A stretch of 64,000 nucleotides of DNA from contig NZ_KE386496.1 of the NCBI RefSeq assembly GCF_000427445.1, forward strand, positions 2,150,506 through 2,214,505, given 5' to 3'. This document shows positions 1 through 8,811 of this stretch, piece by piece. The position numbers and the translations under genes were made by a program. This DNA is from Methylocapsa acidiphila B2. Lineage in GTDB: Bacteria; Pseudomonadota; Alphaproteobacteria; Rhizobiales; Beijerinckiaceae. The notes under the pieces are model-generated. The model was not told the DNA's origin, did no database searches, and was given only the letters and a program-made list of their open reading frames with translations. The first letter of the stretch is position 1. Each line of letters opens with the position of its first letter.

Positions 1-1214
1 CCGAGCACGCCTCTTTGCGCCATGCGCTCCACGACCCCCGCGGCGTCGGCCGGGATGCGGATCGTGAATTCGTTGAAGAATGTCTTGGTCAGCACCTCGA
101 CGCCGTTCACCGCGGCGAGACGATCAGCGAGATCGACCGCGTTAGCGTGATTGATCCGCGCGAGCCGGCGCAGCCCGGTCTCGCCGAGCAGAGAGAGGTG
201 AATCGTAAAGGCGAGCGCGCAGAGCCCCGAATTGGTGCAAATGTTGGAGGTCGCCCGGTCGCGCCTGATGTGCTGCTCGCGCGTCGACAGCGTCAGGACG
301 AAGCTGCGGCGTCCCTCCGCGTCCACCGTTTGGCCGCAGAGTCTGCCGGGCATTTGGCGGAGATATTTCTCCTTGGCGGCGAAAAGCCCGACATAGGGCC
401 CGCCGAAATTCAGCGCATTGCCGATCGACTGGCCCTCGCCGACGACAATGTCCGCGCCCATGGCGCCCGGCGGCTCGACAAGGCCGAGCGAAACCGCCTC
501 GGTGAAAACCGCGACGAGCAGCGCGCCTTTTTCCTTGCAGATGGCGGCGAGCTGCGAGAGATCCCGCAGGTTGCCGAACACATCTGGATTTTGCACGAGG
601 ACGCAGGAGGTCTCGGAGTCGATCGTCGCGGCGAGATCCTCGCGCGCGAAAACATCGGGCGGAAGCGAGACGACGGCCTCGCCGCCAGCCAAGGAAGCGG
701 CGCGGACGACCTCGGCGTAATGCGGGTGGAGGCCGCCAGACAGGACCGCCTTGCTCCGGCCCGTGACGCGATGGGCCATCAGCGCAGCCTCCGCCGCCGC
801 GGTGGAGCCGTCATACATGGAGGCGTTGGCTGCATCCATCGCGGTCAGGGCGGCGACCTGGGTCTGGAACTCGAAAATATATTGCAGAGTGCCTTGCGCG
901 ATCTCGGCTTGATAGGGCGTGTAGCTCGTCAGGAATTCGGAGCGCTGGATCAAATGATCGACGCTCGCCGGAACATGATGCTTGTAGGCTCCCGCGCCCA
1001 CGAAAAAAGGAACCGACCCGGCCGCGACATTTTTCGCCGCGAGATTGGAAAGCAAGCGCCCGACTTCCATCTCGCTCTTGCGCCGCGGCAGATCGAGATC
1101 GCCGGCGAGGCGCTTGTCTGCGGGAATGTCGGCAAAGAGCGCCTCGACGTCAGCGACGCCGACCCGCGCCAGCATGTCGACGCGATCCTCGCGGGTCAAA
1201 GGAAGATAGCGCAT
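1..1214 (-). CDS. gcvPA: Glycine dehydrogenase (decarboxylating) subunit 1, partial
   Basis: This is the N-terminal subunit of the two-subunit glycine decarboxylase (P-protein), which decarboxylates glycine with PLP and passes the aminomethyl group to lipoyl-GcvH. Translation from the ATG at 1214 begins [20 protein letters not shown] and shows family stretches such as [20 protein letters not shown] and [20 protein letters not shown]. About 404 codons are present and the gene runs off the left edge, so the last few dozen residues are missing. Subunit 1 carries the first half of the fold; the PLP lysine lies in subunit 2, which should follow outside the window. It begins 12 bases after gcvH ends, in the same operon, and so should share the glycine riboswitch. 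Confidence 0.95.
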   Translation of the reverse strand, partial: MRYLPLTREDRVDMLARVGVADVEALFADIPADKRLAGDLDLPRRKSEMEVGRLLSNLAAKNVAAGSVPFFVGAGAYKHHVPASVDHLIQRSEFLTSYTPYQAEIAQGTLQYIFEFQTQVAALTAMDAANASMYDGSTAAAEAALMAHRVTGRSKAVLSGGLHPHYAEVVRAASLAGGEAVVSLPPDVFAREDLAATIDSETSCVLVQNPDVFGNLRDLSQLAAICKEKGALLVAVFTEAVSLGLVEPPGAMGADIVVGEGQSIGNALNFGGPYVGLFAAKEKYLRQMPGRLCGQTVDAEGRRSFVLTLSTREQHIRRDRATSNICTNSGLCALAFTIHLSLLGETGLRRLARINHANAVDLADRLAAVNGVEVLTKTFFNEFTIRIPADAAGVVERMAQRGVL

Positions 1215-1226
1215 AGCGGCTCACTC

Positions 1227-1604
1227 CTATTCGAGAGATTTCACGTAGTCCTGGTAGGCATCTTCATCCATCAAGCTGTCGAGCTCGGTCGCATCGCGGA
1301 GCCTGATCTTGAAGAACCAGCCCTTGTCGAGAGGGTCTTCATTGACTATGGCCGGCGTCTCCTCGAGGGCGTTGTTGACTTCGATCACCTCGCCCGAAGC
1401 CGGGGCGTTGATCCCGCTCGCCGCCTTGACGCTTTCGACCACCGCCGCCTCGGCGCCTTGAGTCACGACTCTGCCGATGAGAGGCAGCTCAACGAAGACC
1501 ACGTCGCCCAATTGGCCCTGGGCGTAGTCCGTGATCCCGACCATGCCGGACCCGTCCTCGACGCGGATAAATTCATGCTCTTTGGTGTAGAACGTGGTCG
1601 GCAT
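1227..1604 (-). CDS. gcvH: Glycine cleavage system H protein
   Basis: This small shuttle protein carries the aminomethyl group on a lipoyl arm between the P, T and L proteins. The ATG at 1604 gives MPTTFYTKEHEFIRVEDGSG (125 residues, the usual length). The lipoylation motif ESVKAASGINAPASGEV is intact, with its lysine about residue 62. The start overlaps the gcvT stop (TGATG), implying translational coupling. An in-frame TTG lies just upstream but the ATG fits the family better. Confidence 0.97.
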   Translation of the reverse strand: MPTTFYTKEHEFIRVEDGSGMVGITDYAQGQLGDVVFVELPLIGRVVTQGAEAAVVESVKAASGINAPASGEVIEVNNALEETPAIVNEDPLDKGWFFKIRLRDATELDSLMDEDAYQDYVKSLE

Positions 1605-2770
1605 CAATTCCCCCTGTAATAGGCGTGCGGCGTGAAAGGCATTGAGACGATCCGCGCCGCAAGCGGCTTGCCCCGCGTCATAAGACTGACCGGCGCGCCG
1701 ATCGTCGCGTGGATCGCGTCGACGTAGCCCATGCCGATGGGACGCCCGAGGCTCGGCGCAAACCCGCCCGAGGTCAGGCGACCGATAGCCCGGCCGCTGG
1801 ATTCAAGGACCTCGGAGCCCTCCCGCGCCGGCGCCTTGCCCTCGAGGAGAAAGCCGACGCGGCGGCGCGCGGGACCCTTCGCGAGGGCGCGCGCGATCGC
1901 CTCCGCGCCCGGAAATCCGCCTTGCTCGCGGCGGCGGCGTGGGATCGACCAGGAGAGCCCGGCCTCGACCGGATCGGTCGTCCGATCGATGTCATGGCCA
2001 TAGAGGCAGAGCCCGGCTTCGAGACGCAGCGAATCCCTCGCGCCGAGGCCGATGGGAAGAACCTCCGGCTCGGCCAAAAGCTCTCGCGCGAAATCGGCCG
2101 CGGCGGCGGCCGGAAGCGAGATCTCAAAGCCATCCTCGCCGGTGTAGCCCGAACGCGAGATCCAAAGAGGAAGGCCGCGAAACGCGATCTCCTGGGCCGA
2201 CATGAAGGGCGTCGCCATCACTGCGCGAACCAAAGGCTCGGGCACCGAGGCGTCCAGCAAGCGACGGCGTAAGATCTCGGCCGCCTTTGGACCCTGCAAG
2301 GCGAGCAAGGCCCGCTCGTCGAGAATGACGAGGTCGAGATCCGGCAGCGCGGCCGCGATATGAGCGAAATCGGCGGCCTTGGTCCCCGCATTGACGACGA
2401 GAAACAGGCGCTCCTGTCCCTTTTCGTCCGCAAGGCGCGTCGCCATCAGATCGTCGAGAATATGGCCGTCTGGATCGAGGAGTTGGGTATAGCGAATCTG
2501 GCCAGCAAGCAGGCCGGCGATGTCTCCGGGGACAAGGGTTTCGAGGCGCCGCGCTGCGTCAGGTCCGGAGAGAATGGCTTGCCCCATATGCGCGACGTCG
2601 AAAAGACCGGCCTTGGCGCGGGTATGAAGATGCTCCGCGATGATGCCCGCCCGATAGTGCACCGGCATGATATAGCCGGCGAAAGGGCGCATTTGCGCAC
2701 CGAGCGCGCGATGCAGATCATATAGTGGGGTCTGCGCGAGGATAGGCTCGACGACTGAACTGTCAGACAT
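1604..2770 (-). CDS. gcvT: Glycine cleavage system aminomethyltransferase (T protein)
   Basis: GcvT moves the one-carbon unit from aminomethyl-GcvH to tetrahydrofolate and releases ammonia. The protein (388 residues) starts MSDSSVVEPILAQTPLYDLH at 2770 and is preceded by a near-perfect ribosome-binding site, GAGGAGGT. It shows the folate-binding family stretches GLFDVAHMGQ, GYTGEDGFEIS and RLEAGLCLYGHDID. The frame stays open a further 35 codons upstream, but those codons lie in the glycine riboswitch aptamer and are untranslated leader. It is the first gene of the operon gcvT-gcvH-gcvPA. Confidence 0.96.
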   Translation of the reverse strand: MSDSSVVEPILAQTPLYDLHRALGAQMRPFAGYIMPVHYRAGIIAEHLHTRAKAGLFDVAHMGQAILSGPDAARRLETLVPGDIAGLLAGQIRYTQLLDPDGHILDDLMATRLADEKGQERLFLVVNAGTKAADFAHIAAALPDLDLVILDERALLALQGPKAAEILRRRLLDASVPEPLVRAVMATPFMSAQEIAFRGLPLWISRSGYTGEDGFEISLPAAAAADFARELLAEPEVLPIGLGARDSLRLEAGLCLYGHDIDRTTDPVEAGLSWSIPRRRREQGGFPGAEAIARALAKGPARRRVGFLLEGKAPAREGSEVLESSGRAIGRLTSGGFAPSLGRPIGMGYVDAIHATIGAPVSLMTRGKPLAARIVSMPFTPHAYYRGN

Positions 2771-2837
2771 GCGACCTCCTCGGCAGGACATAGAGCAAAG
2801 CCCACCCGTCCTCGCAAACAAGCGACGACCGGCGCTT

Positions 2838-3058
2838 TGCCCCCTCTGTCCTGTGACCTGAGAGATTTCCCTCACCCGAAGCCAATAGGCTCGGCGCGAA
2901 GTTACCTCCGTCGGTGGATTTTTCGCGACGATATGCGAAAAATCGCTTTCCAGAGCGTCATCCCTCGAGCGGTCCCTGAGCCTGAGCGTTTCCGGGGCGG
3001 TTGCGTCTTCGGCGCCGATTCCTAGCCTTTCAGCTCGAATCGGTCTCTTCCGCAGAGG
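2838..3058 (-). promoter_or_regulatory. Tandem glycine riboswitch
   Basis: Read on the minus strand, the gcvT leader holds two glycine aptamers in series. Aptamer 1 has GGAAGAGACC near 3050, GGCGCCGAAGACGCAACC near 3010, and ACGCTCAGGCTCAGGGACCG near 2975. A short linker follows, then aptamer 2 with CTCTGGAAAGC near 2950, CACCGACGGAGGTAAC near 2905, and CTCTCAGGTCACAGGACAGA ending near 2838. These are the conserved blocks of the glycine class. The element ends about 65 bases before the gcvT ribosome-binding site. Glycine binding normally turns on gcv expression. The exact 5' end is approximate. Confidence 0.93.
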
Positions 3059-3142
3059 GTTTTTAGTCTGACTTCTCGAATCTCGGCGCGCCTGCCCAAA
3101 TTGTCAATGGCGGCGGCCATCGTTTCGACAATTCGACGGATG

Positions 3143-3781
3143 TTATCTTTTGTCGCGCTTGCCGGCCGGCTTTTCGCCGCCGCCGCCCTCATCGATGCCG
3201 ACTTTGATGCTGTAGTCGTCTTCCGCATGGTCCTGAACGAAAGGCACGAACAGCGGCTCCGTGACGATGGTGAAAGCCGCGTAAGTCTCGCCGGCGGGCA
3301 CGCTCGCTGAGGCGCGATAAAGCTTGCTCACGAGCGGTTGATTGTCCTTCTCGCGGACGACGGCCACGCGGACCGGCACATTGAAGGCGCCCGGCGCGCC
3401 GGCCGGGCCGAGCAGAACCTTGCCGGCCACGCCGATTTTGAGCGAAATCCGATCGCCATCGAGCGCGCATTCCCGCGCGACGTCATCGACCGAGGACTGA
3501 TAGCGAAGATTGTCGTTGGAGGGCGGAGCGCCGGCGTAAACCCGCGACGCGGCTGTTCCTTCCAGGACGAAAATTTCGGGGCAAAAAATGCGTCTCGTTT
3601 CGGTTCCCGCCGCCGGGGCGTTGGAACTCGCTCCGCCTAAGCCGAGGAGATTGCTGAGCTTCGATCCCGCCGGCTCGGGCTGATCGAAATTGCCGAGCCG
3701 CCCGCCGCAGGCGCTCAGCCCCAAAGAGACCGCTGCGACAAGACCAAGTCGCCCGATGCGCGCCAAAATGCGCCGCTGCAT
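3143..3781 (-). CDS. Putative secreted lipoprotein of unknown function
   Basis: The protein (212 residues) opens with a basic N-terminus and a hydrophobic signal ending in the lipobox LSAC, near residue 25 from the ATG at 3781, so it is probably lipidated and envelope-anchored. The mature part has a Pro/Gly/Asn-rich linker, then a region with IFCPEIFVLEGTAASRVYAG and LRYQSSVDDVARECALDG, and ends in a Gly/Lys-rich tail. I recognise it only as a widespread alphaproteobacterial lipoprotein and assign no function. The start at 3781 is preceded by GGAGAGG; a longer frame begins at 3865 without a clear ribosome-binding site. It faces the same way as the gcv operon but lies upstream of the riboswitch leader. 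Confidence 0.8.
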   Translation of the reverse strand: MQRRILARIGRLGLVAAVSLGLSACGGRLGNFDQPEPAGSKLSNLLGLGGASSNAPAAGTETRRIFCPEIFVLEGTAASRVYAGAPPSNDNLRYQSSVDDVARECALDGDRISLKIGVAGKVLLGPAGAPGAFNVPVRVAVVREKDNQPLVSKLYRASASVPAGETYAAFTIVTEPLFVPFVQDHAEDDYSIKVGIDEGGGGEKPAGKRDKR

Positions 3782-3962
3782 TCTCAAAAACCTCTCCAGA
3801 GCAAACCGCCGAGCCTGTAGGATCGGTCGCGATCCCGATTGTGGATCGGCTCCGCTAAAATTCATCGCGATCGAGTGGGGATGCTCTACAATAAACGGGG
3901 CGAAATCTCCAGTTCGCGCTTGCGTTGAAAAACGCCTTCGGCGGCAAACTTCTCCCTCGGCG

Positions 3963-5279
3963 TTAGGAGCGGCCGATCTGATCCCTGGGAGCGACGGGAA
4001 GCGGGCGGGTCTTCGGGGTGCGCTTCCAGGTTTCGGTCGCGCCGAACACGGTCTTCAGGATCGAAGGCGCATTGGACAGGCTGACGAAAATCATCAAGGG
4101 CGTCAGAGACGCGAGCGTGGCGAGATAAGTCAGGACCGATCCGCGACGCAGGAGGACATAGGGAGCGAGCGTCATGCCGACGCCCACGATCGCGATCAAG
4201 GCGGCGATGACGCTGATGACCGGGCGATAGGCTGTCAGGTCGCCGCCGCGCAAAAGGGCGCAGCCGAGAAGGGCGGCGCTGGCGATCGCGACGCAAGGAT
4301 AAAAGGTTTGAACCAGGATCAAAAGGGTCGCCGACAATTTCCGCTGGAGCGCCCAATCGGTCAGCCAGACCTGCTTCAAAAGCTTGCGAGCGACTTGGAC
4401 GAAGCCGTTCGACCAGCGTCTCTGCTGGACCCGCCAATGCGCGACCTTGTCCGGGACAAGGCCCGGCACCGGCGGCTCCATCGCGAAAAGACCCCGCCAT
4501 CCGGCGATTTCCGCACGCACTGTGAGATCGAGATCCTCGCAAAGCGAATCCGCCGACCAGCCTCCGGCCGCGTCGATCGCGGCGCGACGCCAAACAGCGC
4601 CCGTGCCATTGAACTGAAACAGCCAGCCGGCGCGGAACCGCGTCGCCTGCTCCATCACGAAATGCGCGTCGAGCATCAAGCCCTGCGCGCGGGTCAAAAG
4701 ATTCGTCCGGTAATTTGAAAATTCGCAACGCGATTGCACGAAGCTCGCTTCTGGATCGGCGATCAGCGCCGGAACCACGCTGCGCAGCCAATTCGCCGGC
4801 GGCCGGAAATCGACGTCGAGAATGGCGATGTAAGGCGCATTGGAATGAAGCATGCCGGCGGCGAGCGCCCCCGCCTTATAGCCGGTGCGGTCGCCGCGAC
4901 GCAGGTGTAGGACGTCATAGCCCTGCGCGCGCAGGCCCCCAATGATCCCCGATGCGATGGCGCTGGTCTCGTCGCAGCTGTCGTCGAGAAGCTGGATGTG
5001 CAGACGGTCGCGCGGCCAATCGAGCTCAGCTACTGAGCGCAGGGCGTCGGCCACCATTTCGGCTTCATTAAAGACGGGAATTTGAACGAGGACATGCGGT
5101 AAATCGGCCTCGGCGATCGCCAAGGCGCGCAACGGCCGCCCCAAGGTCTTGCCGGTGGCGCGCTCAAAGAGGTTGACGCCGAGAAGGCTCAGAAATCCGC
5201 CGCCGACGAAAAGAAGGCCGAGCACGGAAACTGTGAGGCTCGTCTCGCAAGCCAATTGGAGGAAATCAAAATAAAACAA
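3963..5279 (-). CDS. Membrane glycosyltransferase, family 2 (cellulose-synthase-like)
   Basis: This processive-type GT2 enzyme (438 residues) should build a beta-linked polysaccharide from a nucleotide sugar at the inner membrane. It has an N-terminal membrane helix (about 12-35) and a catalytic domain with VQIPVFNEAEMV, LLDDSCDET, the metal-binding DVD in AILDVDFRPPANW, the base motif LCEDLDLTVRAEIAG, and the product-binding QQRRW. Several C-terminal membrane helices follow. This is the D,DxD,D,QxxRW signature. The start appears to be TTG at 5279, directly after an in-frame stop and preceded by GGGGGAC. No PilZ partner or bcs genes sit nearby, so the polymer cannot be named. Confidence 0.85.
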   Translation of the reverse strand: MFYFDFLQLACETSLTVSVLGLLFVGGGFLSLLGVNLFERATGKTLGRPLRALAIAEADLPHVLVQIPVFNEAEMVADALRSVAELDWPRDRLHIQLLDDSCDETSAIASGIIGGLRAQGYDVLHLRRGDRTGYKAGALAAGMLHSNAPYIAILDVDFRPPANWLRSVVPALIADPEASFVQSRCEFSNYRTNLLTRAQGLMLDAHFVMEQATRFRAGWLFQFNGTGAVWRRAAIDAAGGWSADSLCEDLDLTVRAEIAGWRGLFAMEPPVPGLVPDKVAHWRVQQRRWSNGFVQVARKLLKQVWLTDWALQRKLSATLLILVQTFYPCVAIASAALLGCALLRGGDLTAYRPVISVIAALIAIVGVGMTLAPYVLLRRGSVLTYLATLASLTPLMIFVSLSNAPSILKTVFGATETWKRTPKTRPLPVAPRDQIGRS

Positions 5280-5619
5280 TTACGGAGTCCCCCGATTGCC
5301 GCCCTCTTCCACTGGCCCACCGATCGGCCTTCGCGCCGGCCCTCCGCCAAGGACAAATCGGCTCGTGACGCCGGCTTGCGCCAAACCGCGGCTATCGCTG
5401 CAGGCAGAATGGCTTAGGTTCTTGAAAGCATGAAAGGTGCGACATCCACAATAAACAAATTGCAACAGATTGTTTCAGCCATTGAGAAACTTTCGACCCC
5501 TTATCTCCTAGTTTGGCGAAAGTCTTAATGAAGTCTTACCGAGCTTGCCTGGACGCATTGCGCTTGTTGCAACTTGCGCCGCCGCCGCCTGTGGATAAAT
5601 CGGGCTTGATCAAAAGAGA
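5280..5619. other. Intergenic region, no gene seen
   Basis: These 340 bases separate the start of the glycosyltransferase gene from the end of the short-chain dehydrogenase gene, both on the minus strand. The middle (about 5430-5540) is richer in A and T than its surroundings and probably holds the glycosyltransferase promoter. Short open frames here lack a credible ribosome-binding site or protein-like composition. Confidence 0.5.
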
Positions 5620-6411
5620 TTACGGGACGCGCTCTTGCGTTTCAGGCACGTTTACTTCGATGCGCGCCATAATTTTGTCTATAAGTCGCGCTGGCAAAGC
5701 TCTGGCGAGTCGGGTCGCCAGATAGAGCTGCCACGGAAAGGCGACGACAGCCTGGCCGCGATCGAGGCCGCGGCGAATGATGCGAGCGGCCTCGGCGTCG
5801 CTCAATTCGAAGGGCTTCATCGCCTCTATGCGCGCGTTCAGCGGCGTCTTCACGAAGCCGGCTATGATCAGGCTCACCCGAACCCCACGGGGCTCGAGCC
5901 GTCCCCGCAAGGATTCGGCATAGGTGTGAACGGCGGCTTTCGCCGCGCTATAGGCTGGCGCATAAGGCAATCCGCGCAAGCCCGCCATCGAGCCGACGAA
6001 GGCGAGCTGACCCCGCCCACGCGCGCACATGGGGCCGATCAGAGGCTCGACCGTATTCAGGACGCCGATCAAATTGGCACCGAGCACGGCGCGCACCGCC
6101 TGCGGATCCTCGCGAATCTCGCTCGGCGCGAGCCCGGTCGTGATGCCGGCGTTGGCGACGGCGAGATCGAGTGGCCGGCGCTGGTCCAATTCGGCGATCC
6201 ATTGCGCGACGGCCGCCTGATCCCTCACGTCCAAGACCCCGGTCTCGACTTCGGCGCCCTGGCCGCGCGCCGCCGCCGCGACCGCCGCCAGCCGATCGTC
6301 GTCGCGGCCAGTCAAGGCCAAGGCGACGCCCGGGCGAGCATAGGCGAGCGCGAGGGCGCGGCCGATTCCGCTCGAGGCGCCGGTGATGAGGATCGATCGC
6401 GCCGGTTTCAC
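5620..6411 (-). CDS. Short-chain dehydrogenase/reductase
   Basis: This NAD(P)-dependent oxidoreductase (263 residues) has the full SDR set: TGASSGIGRALALAYA (nucleotide loop), the NAG stretch AVANAGITTG, catalytic Ser in VGSMAGLRG, and YSAAKA with Tyr and Lys. The start must be GTG at 6411, because the Rossmann loop follows within about ten residues. It is the last gene of the five-gene operon with ACP, ketosynthase, a hotdog protein and a MaoC hydratase, so a beta-ketoacyl reductase role is likely. The C-terminal extension ALPARLIDKIMARIEVNVP resembles membrane-associating SDRs. The spacer to the upstream gene is 1 base. Confidence 0.9.
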   Translation of the reverse strand: MKPARSILITGASSGIGRALALAYARPGVALALTGRDDDRLAAVAAAARGQGAEVETGVLDVRDQAAVAQWIAELDQRRPLDLAVANAGITTGLAPSEIREDPQAVRAVLGANLIGVLNTVEPLIGPMCARGRGQLAFVGSMAGLRGLPYAPAYSAAKAAVHTYAESLRGRLEPRGVRVSLIIAGFVKTPLNARIEAMKPFELSDAEAARIIRRGLDRGQAVVAFPWQLYLATRLARALPARLIDKIMARIEVNVPETQERVP

Positions 6412-6412
6412 G

Positions 6413-6862
6413 TCAGGGCAAGGCCTCGGTCGCTATATGCAGGGCCGTCGCCTCGGCGATCACCGCAATGTCCTGGTTCGGACCGCGCGCAAGAAGCCGC
6501 AGGACGAGCTCGGGGCGTGGGACCCGCCGCGCGCGCACGACCCGGCCCGAAATAACGACTTCCTCGCCGACCAGGATGGGCGCAAGAAACTTCGCCGAAA
6601 GACCCATGAGGGCGATGTCGCGCCGCCAGGCCAAAAGCGCCGGCTCGAAACAGCCAAGAATGAGCATGCCATGGACCGGAGGGGCCGCAAGGCCCACGGC
6701 CTTTGCGACGCTCGCATCGAGATGGAGCGGATTATCGTCGCCGGAGACCGCCGCATAGTGCGCGAGGCGGCCGCTGTCGAACGGCCCGAATGCGCGCAGG
6801 CCGATGTCCGCGCCCACCTCGGGCCAGTCTTGTGGAGTCGAGGTTTCTGGCGGCGCATTCAT
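6413..6862 (-). CDS. MaoC-like acyl dehydratase/hydratase
   Basis: This hotdog-fold protein (149 residues) has the MaoC/(R)-hydratase signature: Asp and His in YAAVSGDDNPLHLDASVAKA and the following helix AAPPVHGMLILG. It would catalyse dehydration of a (3R)-hydroxyacyl thioester, or the reverse hydration. It overlaps the upstream hotdog-like gene by 4 bases (ATGA) and is followed at once by the SDR gene. Position in the operon supports the dehydration step of an acyl-chain elongation cycle. Confidence 0.88.
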   Translation of the reverse strand: MNAPPETSTPQDWPEVGADIGLRAFGPFDSGRLAHYAAVSGDDNPLHLDASVAKAVGLAAPPVHGMLILGCFEPALLAWRRDIALMGLSAKFLAPILVGEEVVISGRVVRARRVPRPELVLRLLARGPNQDIAVIAEATALHIATEALP

Positions 6863-7293
6863 GACGAGCTTCGCATCGCGATCGGCGCGAGGCGCAAGAC
6901 GGCTTCGAGGCGCCCGCAGGCCTCGCCTTCCGGCGTCAAAACGACCGCATGCAGATGGACGCCGGGAGGATCGTCCTTGCGCAGAAGCTCGGCCTCGATC
7001 ACATAATCGGCGTCGATCTCGAGGCGCCGCTCGAACGCGAAACTCTGAGCCTCGTGGACTGGCAAGACTCCTTCGCCAATCGCGCGGCTTAAAGCCAACC
7101 GAATTTCGGGCGACGCCAGCCAGCAGACGGGAAAGGCGAGCGGGACGAGTCCCTCGATCGCCGCAGCGTCCGTCTCCTGGCGGAACCGCGCGACGCGCTC
7201 GGCCTCCGTTCTGACCGCGATTGGCGGCAAGCGCAGGCGCAGATCCGGGCCGGCGGCGCGCTCCGATTGGGCTTGGTCCGCCGCGCGCGCCAT
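6859..7293 (-). CDS. Probable hotdog-fold protein, FAS1-like dehydratase half
   Basis: The product (144 residues, from MARAADQAQSERAAGPDLRL) has no motif I can name with certainty. Its middle (FRQETDAAAIEGLVPLAFPV and HEAQSFAFERRLEIDADYVI) resembles the N-terminal, non-catalytic dehydratase domain that pairs with MaoC proteins in two-part hydratases. The ATG at 7293 overlaps the ketosynthase stop (TGATG) and its own stop overlaps the MaoC start, so all three are translationally coupled. I infer that it forms a heteromeric dehydratase with the MaoC protein. Confidence 0.65.
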   Translation of the reverse strand: MARAADQAQSERAAGPDLRLRLPPIAVRTEAERVARFRQETDAAAIEGLVPLAFPVCWLASPEIRLALSRAIGEGVLPVHEAQSFAFERRLEIDADYVIEAELLRKDDPPGVHLHAVVLTPEGEACGRLEAVLRLAPIAMRSSS

Positions 7294-8516
7294 CACGCCG
7301 ACCCGGCGCGCCGGACGACGAGGCTGGCGTTGATGCCGCCGAAGGCGAAGGAATTGGTCAGCACGGTGCGGATCGGCATGGGCCGCGCGACATTCGGCAC
7401 GGCGTCGAGGGGGCATTTCTCATCCGGCTCGCGCCAGTTGATGGTGGGCGGCGCGATATTCTCGCGAATCGCGCCGATTGTCACGACAAGCTCCAGTGCG
7501 CCTCCGGCGCCGAGGCCGTGGCCGTGAACGGGCTTAGTCGAGGAAATAGGAAGGTTCGCGAGCCGATCGCCGAAGACCATCGCGAGGGCCAGCGATTCCG
7601 TTGCGTCATTAACCGTCGTGCCTGTGCCGTGCGCATTGACGTAATCGATCTCGTCGATCTCGACGCCGGCGTCGGCCAAGGCGTTGCGCATGCAGGCGGC
7701 GGCGCCTGCAGCGTCCGGCCGAACCGGGTCCTTGGCGTCGCTCGAGGTTCCATAGCCGATGATTTCGGCGAGCGCTTCCGCTCCTCGCGCGCGCGCCGCC
7801 TCAGCCTCCTCAAGGATAAAAGCGCCGGCGCCCGCGCCGAGCACCATCCCGTTGCGGCCCTTGGAAAAGGGCCTGCAGGCGTCGGGCGTGAGAACGCGCA
7901 GGGATTCCCAGGCAAGCGACGAGCTATTGGTGATGCAATCCTCCGTCCCGCCGACGATGGCGCGATCGACGAGGCCGGCGCGAATGAAATGCGCGCCCAT
8001 CCCGATCGCCTGCGTCGCCGAGGCGCAGGCGCTCGCAACCGCGAAGCAAGGGCCCGACGCGCCGAAGCGGATGCTGACATGGGATGGGCTGGAGCTCGGA
8101 ATGAGGCGCGGCACAGTGAGCGGGTCCGGCCGTCCCAGCTGAACCAGGGTAAGATGGAGGCCGTCCTCCAAGCTGTGCATGCCGCCGACGCCAGTGCCGA
8201 TGATCACGGCAGCGCGCCGCCCCATCGGCTCCGCGCGCGAAAGGCCGGCCTGAGCCGCCGCCTCGTCCGCCGCGACAAGAACATATTGTGTGACCGGATC
8301 GCAATAGGGCAAAAGGCTCGCGCCGAGAAGCTCCACGGCGTTGAAGCCCTGCACTTGCGCGGAAAATTTGATGCGTCCGCGATAGGGTCTCGGAAATCGC
8401 GTTTCCGCCACACAGGAGAGCCCGTCGCGCGCAGCGCGCCACAGGGCCGGCGCGCCGATCCCCGCGGCGGAGACAGCCCCCATGCCGGTGACGACCACGC
8501 GCCTCGACGAAGCCAT
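7293..8516 (-). CDS. Beta-ketoacyl-ACP synthase (FabF-like)
   Basis: This condensing enzyme (407 residues) elongates an acyl chain by decarboxylative Claisen condensation. The Cys-His-His set is visible: Cys in VASACASATQAIGMG, His in VNAHGTGTTVNDATE, and His in STKPVHGHGLGAGG, with the gatekeeper-region block LTNSFAFGGINASL near the end. Length matches FabF. It lies 1 base after the dedicated ACP gene and heads the enzyme part of the operon. It could be an ordinary second FabF, but its private ACP and dehydratases suggest a specialised acyl chain. Confidence 0.93.
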   Translation of the reverse strand: MASSRRVVVTGMGAVSAAGIGAPALWRAARDGLSCVAETRFPRPYRGRIKFSAQVQGFNAVELLGASLLPYCDPVTQYVLVAADEAAAQAGLSRAEPMGRRAAVIIGTGVGGMHSLEDGLHLTLVQLGRPDPLTVPRLIPSSSPSHVSIRFGASGPCFAVASACASATQAIGMGAHFIRAGLVDRAIVGGTEDCITNSSSLAWESLRVLTPDACRPFSKGRNGMVLGAGAGAFILEEAEAARARGAEALAEIIGYGTSSDAKDPVRPDAAGAAACMRNALADAGVEIDEIDYVNAHGTGTTVNDATESLALAMVFGDRLANLPISSTKPVHGHGLGAGGALELVVTIGAIRENIAPPTINWREPDEKCPLDAVPNVARPMPIRTVLTNSFAFGGINASLVVRRAGSA

Positions 8517-8517
8517 C

Positions 8518-8811
8518 TCAGCTTTTTTCTTTGACGATATAGGCCCAGATGGCTTCGCTCAGGCCCTTCACGTCCTGCGCCTCGTGGAAAGGTCCGTCCA
8601 TTGGGATATAGACGTCGAGCTTTTCCTCGAGCGCCGTCAAGATCATGACGATGTCGATCGACTTCAGGTCGAGGCTTTCAATCGTCGCGTCCAATGTCAC
8701 CTTCTCGCGTGGGACCATGCCGACATCCACGATGACGTCGATAATCTGGTTGGCCAGCGCGGCTTGGTCTGCAATTTTTGTTTCCAACAATGACTCCGTG
8801 CCGCCGAACAT
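8518..8811 (-). CDS. Acyl carrier protein
   Basis: This 97-residue protein is a four-helix carrier that should hold acyl intermediates on phosphopantetheine. The attachment Ser lies in SLDLKSIDIVMILTALEEK. The residue before it is Lys, where housekeeping ACPs have Asp (DSL), so it is probably not the general fatty-acid ACP. The ATG at 8811 is preceded by GCAGGAG. It is the first gene of the operon that continues with the ketosynthase, two hotdog proteins and the SDR. The frame stays open upstream but that stretch is Arg-rich and unlike protein. Confidence 0.85.
   Translation of the reverse strand: MFGGTESLLETKIADQAALANQIIDVIVDVGMVPREKVTLDATIESLDLKSIDIVMILTALEEKLDVYIPMDGPFHEAQDVKGLSEAIWAYIVKEKS

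Noticed and set aside
15-1619. Long plus-strand open frame opposite gcvPA and gcvH
   Set aside because: It is a high-GC antisense shadow; the minus strand encodes clear GcvP and GcvH.
2771-2875. N-terminal extension of gcvT
   Set aside because: The 35 extra codons lie in the riboswitch aptamer and after it; a strong ribosome-binding site precedes the ATG at 2770.
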